A stretch of 9,594 bases of DNA from Rhodospirillaceae bacterium (GTDB taxonomy: Bacteria; Pseudomonadota; Alphaproteobacteria; JABSOH01): positions 1-9,594 of the forward strand of contig JAHDDM010000029.1 in the NCBI GenBank assembly GCA_020629355.1. The letters run 5' to 3'. Below the pieces are notes generated by a model, which worked only from the letters and a program-made list of their open reading frames with translations, did not search any database and was not told where the DNA came from. Made by a program: the position numbers and the translations under genes. Position 1 is the first letter of the stretch; each line of letters starts with the position of its first letter. Below are positions 6,441 to 9,594 of the stretch, in pieces.

Positions 6441-7240
6441 TATAAGGAGCGCGCTATATTTTCGCGGGTTGGTGCATGATGAATCCGGACTTGGCGGATC
6501 ATCCGTTGATCAACCTCGACAATCTCAAAAGCAAGGCCGCTACCGTGTTGAATTAACTCGCCGCGTTTCGGGATACGTCCCAACAGGCCATAGAGCAGGC
6601 CGCCAAGAGTATCCACGTCTTCGCGCAGGTCATCCTGATTTTGAAAATCCCCGATAGCCTCTTCAAGAGCGGAAAGCCTTACGCGCGCGGGCGTTAAGAT
6701 ACTGCCAGCATCTTCGCGGATCAAATGTACCTCAGCGTCTTCATCATGTTCATCCTCAATCGCGCCAACAATCTGTTCTAAAATATCCTCAATGGTGACG
6801 AGACCGTCGTTACCACCAAATTCATCCACCACCAGTGCAAGATGTGTCCGCTTTTCGCGCATTTCCAACAGCAGATCAAGAACCGCCATACTGGGCGAGA
6901 CAAACAGGCATGGGTGCTGTAATGCCGTAATGCTCAGACTGTCACCGCGCGCCAACGCGCCAAAGGCATCCTTGACATGCACCATGCCAGTCACTTTATC
7001 CAACGTACCGTGATAGACGGGAAACCGAGAATAATTTTCCCGCACCAGTATTTCCAGCAGCTCCTCTGGTGAGTTCTCGGCATCCAGTCCGACAATATCC
7101 GCCCGAGGCAGCATAATATCCGCCACGCTCAGTTGATGGACGCGATCAAGATTGACGTGCATCCCCTGTACCAGACTTGGGCTGTCCAATGCACTGTCTT
7201 TGGGTTCATCAAGAAGTGTAATAGTCGTATTGTTATTCAT
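6440..7240 (-). CDS. corC: CorC/TlyC-type CBS-domain protein
   Basis: This 266-residue soluble protein of the CorC/TlyC (hemolysin C-like) family has a tandem CBS pair at about 37-97 and 104-163, followed by a transporter-associated CorC domain at about 178-256. The best marker is VVDEFGGNDGLVTIEDILEQ (137-156), the conserved end of the second CBS domain, followed by IVGAIEDEHDE. It lacks the membrane DUF21 part found in longer relatives. CBS pairs usually bind adenine nucleotides; the family has been linked to magnesium or cobalt export, but its molecular role is unsettled and the old name hemolysin is misleading. It follows ybeY with an 8-base overlap (ATGAATAA) and overlaps the next gene by one base. 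No Shine-Dalgarno precedes the start. Confidence 0.93.
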   Translation of the reverse strand: MNNNTTITLLDEPKDSALDSPSLVQGMHVNLDRVHQLSVADIMLPRADIVGLDAENSPEELLEILVRENYSRFPVYHGTLDKVTGMVHVKDAFGALARGDSLSITALQHPCLFVSPSMAVLDLLLEMREKRTHLALVVDEFGGNDGLVTIEDILEQIVGAIEDEHDEDAEVHLIREDAGSILTPARVRLSALEEAIGDFQNQDDLREDVDTLGGLLYGLLGRIPKRGELIQHGSGLAFEIVEVDQRMIRQVRIHHAPTRENIARSL

Positions 7241-7736
7241 AAGGATTTTTATAGCCTAAGGTTTCTAAGGTGCGGATTTCCCAATCTTCCATGCAAAGCC
7301 GTTCTGTCTCAATCAGATGATCATGTCCCAACAGGTGTAAAAGCCCATGTATCATCAGATGTGTGCTGTGTTCGATCAACTCAAGGCCAAGCGCATGGGA
7401 TTCTTTTTGCGCGGTCTCGAAGGCGATGATCACGTCACCTAAAGTCGTTTCATGGGCCTCAAGACTGTCTGGCATAGCCAGAGCAGGAAAGGCGAGGACA
7501 TTGGTTGGCTGGTCTTTAGCGCGCCAATCCGCATTCAGACCTTGGATCAGGGTATCATGGCCAAGGACAAGACTGAAATACTGTGCTGTATAGCCATGAT
7601 GGTGTGGTAACAGATAGTCCAAAGCGGTATTGGCGTGTGTCTGCAAAGCGCTTTGTAGAGCATGATCCCATTGCGGTGTTTCGCAGACCAGTTCTACAGA
7701 ATGAACAGATGTTGTTCGGGGGACTTGCGCCATCAT
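7233..7736 (-). CDS. ybeY: Endoribonuclease / rRNA maturation factor YbeY
   Basis: This 167-residue protein is a single-domain zinc-dependent member of the YbeY/UPF0054 family, which acts in 16S rRNA 3' end maturation and ribosome quality control. The metal site is the motif MIHGLLHLLGHDH, giving H130, H134 and H140. The TNVLAFP segment (78-84) and GDVIIAFE (100-107) are also typical. The length matches the family (about 150-170). Two ATG codons are adjacent: 7736 overlaps the phoH stop by four bases (ATGA), and 7733 overlaps it by one base (TGATG). I take the longer form, but either is possible. Its place between phoH and corC is the conserved one. Confidence 0.96.
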   Translation of the reverse strand: MMAQVPRTTSVHSVELVCETPQWDHALQSALQTHANTALDYLLPHHHGYTAQYFSLVLGHDTLIQGLNADWRAKDQPTNVLAFPALAMPDSLEAHETTLGDVIIAFETAQKESHALGLELIEHSTHLMIHGLLHLLGHDHLIETERLCMEDWEIRTLETLGYKNPYE

Positions 7737-8752
7737 TCTGCGTCAAAAGCCCGCACAATCCGCCCAATCAGCGGGTGACGGACAATATCGCGATCAAGAA
7801 AGCGAATCAGGCGAATGTCCTGATCAGGTGTGAGGTTCTTGGCAGCCTGCACCAGACCAGAGACCTGTCCTGTGGGTAAATCTATCTGATTCGGATCACC
7901 GTTGATGATCATCCTTGAGCCTTCACCGATACGGGTTAAGAACATCAACATTTGCGCCCGTGTCGTGTTCTGTGCCTCATCAAGGATAATCAGCGCATTC
8001 TTTAGGGTGCGACCACGCATATAGGCTAGTGGAGCAATTTCTATTTGGCGGGTTTGCAGGAAATGTTCAATGGATTGCCGAGGCAGCATTTCTTCCAGAG
8101 CATCGTGAATCGGACGTAGATACGGATCAAGCTTTTCATGCATGTCGCCAGGTAAAAATCCCAGCTGTTCGCCAGCCTCGCGCGCGGGACGTGTCAAGAC
8201 AATGCGTTCTATTTCACCACGGCACAGCATCGAGACCGCCATGGCCACCGCCAGAAACGTTTTGCCCGTACCCGCAGCACCTAGACCAAAGACCATCGTG
8301 GCCTCGCGGATAGCCTGTAGGTACAGTTCCTGATTGGCATTACGCGCTGTGAAATTGCCTTTCGGCGTCGAAACGTAAAAACCTGCCCGATCCTGAACAG
8401 GCGGTTGTGGAATATCCGGCACCAGCAGATTGCCCTGTGCATAGGTGTTCTGTACTTGGGTATTTTGTCTTGGAAAATGCTGCTGCACCAGAGTCTCAAA
8501 GGCTTCTGGCGGGGTATTTGGCTGTAGCTCTTGGTAATGTTGTTCGAGGATATTCGCGACACGATCCACAGATGCACTGTTATCGCCCGTTACGGTGATT
8601 TTTGAGCCGCGATGAATCACCGAGACCGCAAAGGTTTCCTCAAGCAGAGTCAAATGTGCATCGTGGCTACCCACCAGCATCAGGAGTTTCTGATTATCCG
8701 CGAAGGCTAGTTGGCGAAAGGCTGGTGTGCGATCAAGCGCAGAAAGGGACAT
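7733..8752 (-). CDS. phoH: PhoH-family P-loop ATPase (YbeZ type)
   Basis: This 339-residue cytoplasmic NTPase belongs to the PhoH/YbeZ family, thought to work in RNA metabolism together with YbeY. An N-terminal KH-like region covers about 12-72 (HRGSKITVTGD at 47-57). The P-loop is GAAGTGKT (158-165), where the family often has GPAGTGKT. The block VLTRPAREAGEQLGFLPGDM (185-204) and Walker B IILDEAQNTT (255-264) follow, and the C-terminal half has the family sequence INGDPNQIDLP (283-293). An in-frame TGA lies directly before the ATG, so 8752 is the most upstream ATG start. No Shine-Dalgarno is seen. It is the first gene of the four-gene operon and is divergent from the glycosylase gene. Confidence 0.96.
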   Translation of the reverse strand: MSLSALDRTPAFRQLAFADNQKLLMLVGSHDAHLTLLEETFAVSVIHRGSKITVTGDNSASVDRVANILEQHYQELQPNTPPEAFETLVQQHFPRQNTQVQNTYAQGNLLVPDIPQPPVQDRAGFYVSTPKGNFTARNANQELYLQAIREATMVFGLGAAGTGKTFLAVAMAVSMLCRGEIERIVLTRPAREAGEQLGFLPGDMHEKLDPYLRPIHDALEEMLPRQSIEHFLQTRQIEIAPLAYMRGRTLKNALIILDEAQNTTRAQMLMFLTRIGEGSRMIINGDPNQIDLPTGQVSGLVQAAKNLTPDQDIRLIRFLDRDIVRHPLIGRIVRAFDAE

Positions 8753-8760
8753 TCAAGAAT

Positions 8761-8788
8761 TTCATATTATGCAAATTTAGGGTATCAT
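8761..8788 (+). promoter_or_regulatory. Possible promoter of the uracil-DNA glycosylase gene
   Basis: TTCATA (8761-8766, four of six consensus bases) and TATCAT (8783-8788, five of six) are 16 bp apart in the short divergent gap. The start point would be near 8795, only a few bases before the AGGAGG at 8798. Support is consensus resemblance and position only. Confidence 0.35.
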
Positions 8789-8811
8789 AACATAAGCAGG
8801 AGGAAAGTGAA
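8784..8811 (-). promoter_or_regulatory. Possible promoter of the phoH operon
   Basis: On the - strand, TTCACT (8811-8806, four of six consensus bases) lies 16 bp before TATGAT (8789-8784, five of six). This would give a leader of roughly 25 nt before the phoH ATG. The -10 box overlaps the -10 box proposed for the opposite gene. A second AT-rich -10-like sequence, CATAAT, lies closer to phoH, so the assignment is tentative. Confidence 0.3.
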
Positions 8812-8839
8812 CAGCCAAATTCTTCATTATTGGATAAAT

Positions 8840-8844
8840 GGAGG
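8840..8844 (+). promoter_or_regulatory. Shine-Dalgarno supporting the glycosylase start at 8855
   Basis: GGAGG ends 10 nt before the ATG at 8855. A second strong AGGAGG (8798-8803) sits only 3 nt before an in-frame GTG at 8807, too close for best use. The two sites leave the N-terminus open to two readings. Confidence 0.5.
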
Positions 8845-8854
8845 TAACCAGCTT

Positions 8855-9547
8855 ATGGTACGACATGCTCGAAAATGGTCTCAGATGCAGCCCTGTGCAG
8901 CAGATGCGCCCCTTGATTGCGGACTATGCCCAAGACTCAAGACATTTCGCGATGCTCAGAAAGCCCCGCATCCAGACTGGCACAATGCGCCGATTAACGG
9001 TTTTGGCGATATTTCTGCACAGCTATTAGTATTGGGTCTTGCTCCAGGTTTGCGCGGTGCAAACTGTACGGGACGTGCCTTTACAGGAGATGGGGCAGGG
9101 GAGCTTCTATATCCAACCCTCAAAAAAAGCGGTTTTGCCTCAGGTGATTTTGGCCATGGCGAGATAGAAGATGATTTACGCCTACATGATTGCCGTATTG
9201 TCAATGCGGTGCGCTGTGTTCCACCGTTGAATAAGCCCACCAGTGCCGAGATTGCCCAATGTCGTGATTTTCTGAAGCACGAGATTACCTTGATGCTCAA
9301 TTTGCGGGTGATTGTCTGCCTTGGCGGGGTGGCGCATCGTAGTTTGATTGCTCTGTTGGGTTTGCGGCAATCTGAATATCCTTTCGGACATGCCGCGCGT
9401 TTTCAGGTGCATACTCTGCAAGGCAGAAATATTACTGTACTCGATAGCTATCACTGCTCGCGCTATAATACCCAAACTCGCCGCTTGAGCGCTGAAATGT
9501 TTGAAGCCGTATTTGAAACAGCGGCGGGTGTAATCACCAGAAAATAA
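8855..9547 (+). CDS. Uracil-DNA glycosylase, family 5 (UDGb type), iron-sulfur
   Basis: This is a DNA-repair enzyme that removes uracil, and in this family often other deaminated bases, from DNA. From the ATG at 8855 it has 230 residues, close to the Thermus UDGb. Motif 1 is GLAPGLRGANCTGRAFTGDG (61-80) and motif 2 is SYHCSRYNTQTRRL (198-211), both close to the UDGb consensus. Likely iron-sulfur ligands are C22, C25, C121 and C136 (CGLC, VRCVPP and AQCRDFL). The upstream in-frame GTG at 8807 would add 16 residues with no recognisable feature; the frame is open further upstream to 8711, but that region runs antisense to the start of phoH. Family 4 is the nearest alternative, but the LAPGLRGAN block and the YH of motif 2 favour family 5. 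The next gene begins 11 nt after the stop. Confidence 0.92.
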   Translation: MVRHARKWSQMQPCAADAPLDCGLCPRLKTFRDAQKAPHPDWHNAPINGFGDISAQLLVLGLAPGLRGANCTGRAFTGDGAGELLYPTLKKSGFASGDFGHGEIEDDLRLHDCRIVNAVRCVPPLNKPTSAEIAQCRDFLKHEITLMLNLRVIVCLGGVAHRSLIALLGLRQSEYPFGHAARFQVHTLQGRNITVLDSYHCSRYNTQTRRLSAEMFEAVFETAAGVITRK

Positions 9548-9550
9548 GGA
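9546..9550 (+). promoter_or_regulatory. Shine-Dalgarno of the last, truncated gene
   Basis: AAGGA overlaps the TAA stop of the glycosylase gene and lies 8 nt before the ATG at 9559, a good spacing that supports this start and joint transcription with the glycosylase gene. Confidence 0.6.
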
Positions 9551-9558
9551 AATAGCCG

Positions 9559-9594
9559 ATGAATCGTATTCATGTAACCCATACAGGTAGTTTG
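9559..9594 (+). CDS. Start of a probable MetE-like (cobalamin-independent methionine synthase family) protein, truncated
   Basis: Only 12 codons are visible before the window ends: MNRIHVTHTGSL. The pattern of a short basic start, then T-H-x-G-S-L, resembles the opening of single-domain MetE C-terminal-like methyltransferases, which usually read THVGSLPR. The histidine of this motif lies at the homocysteine or substrate pocket in the family. It follows the glycosylase gene by 11 nt with a good ribosome binding site. With so few residues the family call is provisional, but the reading frame itself is well supported. Confidence 0.55.
   Translation, partial: MNRIHVTHTGSL

Noticed and set aside
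8711..8806. N-terminal extension of the glycosylase frame into the phoH coding start
   Set aside because: It lies antisense to phoH, lacks a ribosome site at its first ATG, and adds no family sequence. Starts at 8807 or 8855 are better.
1..9594. CRISPR array, toxin-antitoxin pair, phage or integrase gene, or a new defence system
   Set aside because: No evenly spaced direct repeats, no small gene pairs and no recombinase motifs are seen. Every sizeable frame belongs to a well-known housekeeping or transport family.

Overview
The window holds nine protein-coding genes (two cut by the window edges), a two-gene tRNA cluster and one palindromic repeat. It looks like a chromosomal stretch of a Gram-negative bacterium, probably an alphaproteobacterium. 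The reasons are the sequence style of tRNA-Ile and tRNA-Ala, a peptide-type ABC transporter with fused ATPases, a family 5 uracil-DNA glycosylase, and a phoH-ybeY-corC gene order. Base composition looks near balanced. I cannot name a genus, and no stretch longer than about 300 bases lacks a gene.

Left part, + strand (1-5055): the end of a family 5 solute-binding protein, then a hairpin terminator or attenuator, two DppB/DppC-type permeases, and one protein carrying two ABC ATPase modules. Together these make a complete inner-membrane importer for peptides or a peptide-like solute, minus the N-terminal half of the binding protein. The hairpin after the binding-protein gene would let it be made in excess over the membrane parts. 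Both permeases carry insertions relative to textbook DppB/DppC.

Middle (5056-5453): an almost fully palindromic 149-bp element (5066-5214) fills the gap between the converging transporter operon and the tRNAs. It is followed by tRNA-Ala(UGC) and tRNA-Ile(GAU) on the - strand. This pair normally sits inside the rRNA operon spacer. Here no rRNA gene flanks it, and a promoter-like sequence lies directly upstream of tRNA-Ile.

Right part, - strand (8752 down to 5454): phoH, ybeY, a CorC/TlyC-type CBS protein and a PLP-dependent threonine/serine dehydratase. All four are joined by overlaps of 1-8 nt, so they form one translationally coupled operon. The first three are the usual RNA-metabolism and envelope-associated neighbourhood. 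The dehydratase occupies the position where lnt often stands.

Far right, + strand (8807/8855-9594): a family 5 (UDGb-type) uracil-DNA glycosylase transcribed divergently from phoH, then the first 12 codons of a gene resembling the start of MetE-like methyltransferases.

I do not see a defence system, CRISPR array, integrase or other clearly new machinery. The most unusual items are the palindromic element and the tRNA-Ile/tRNA-Ala pair detached from rRNA.
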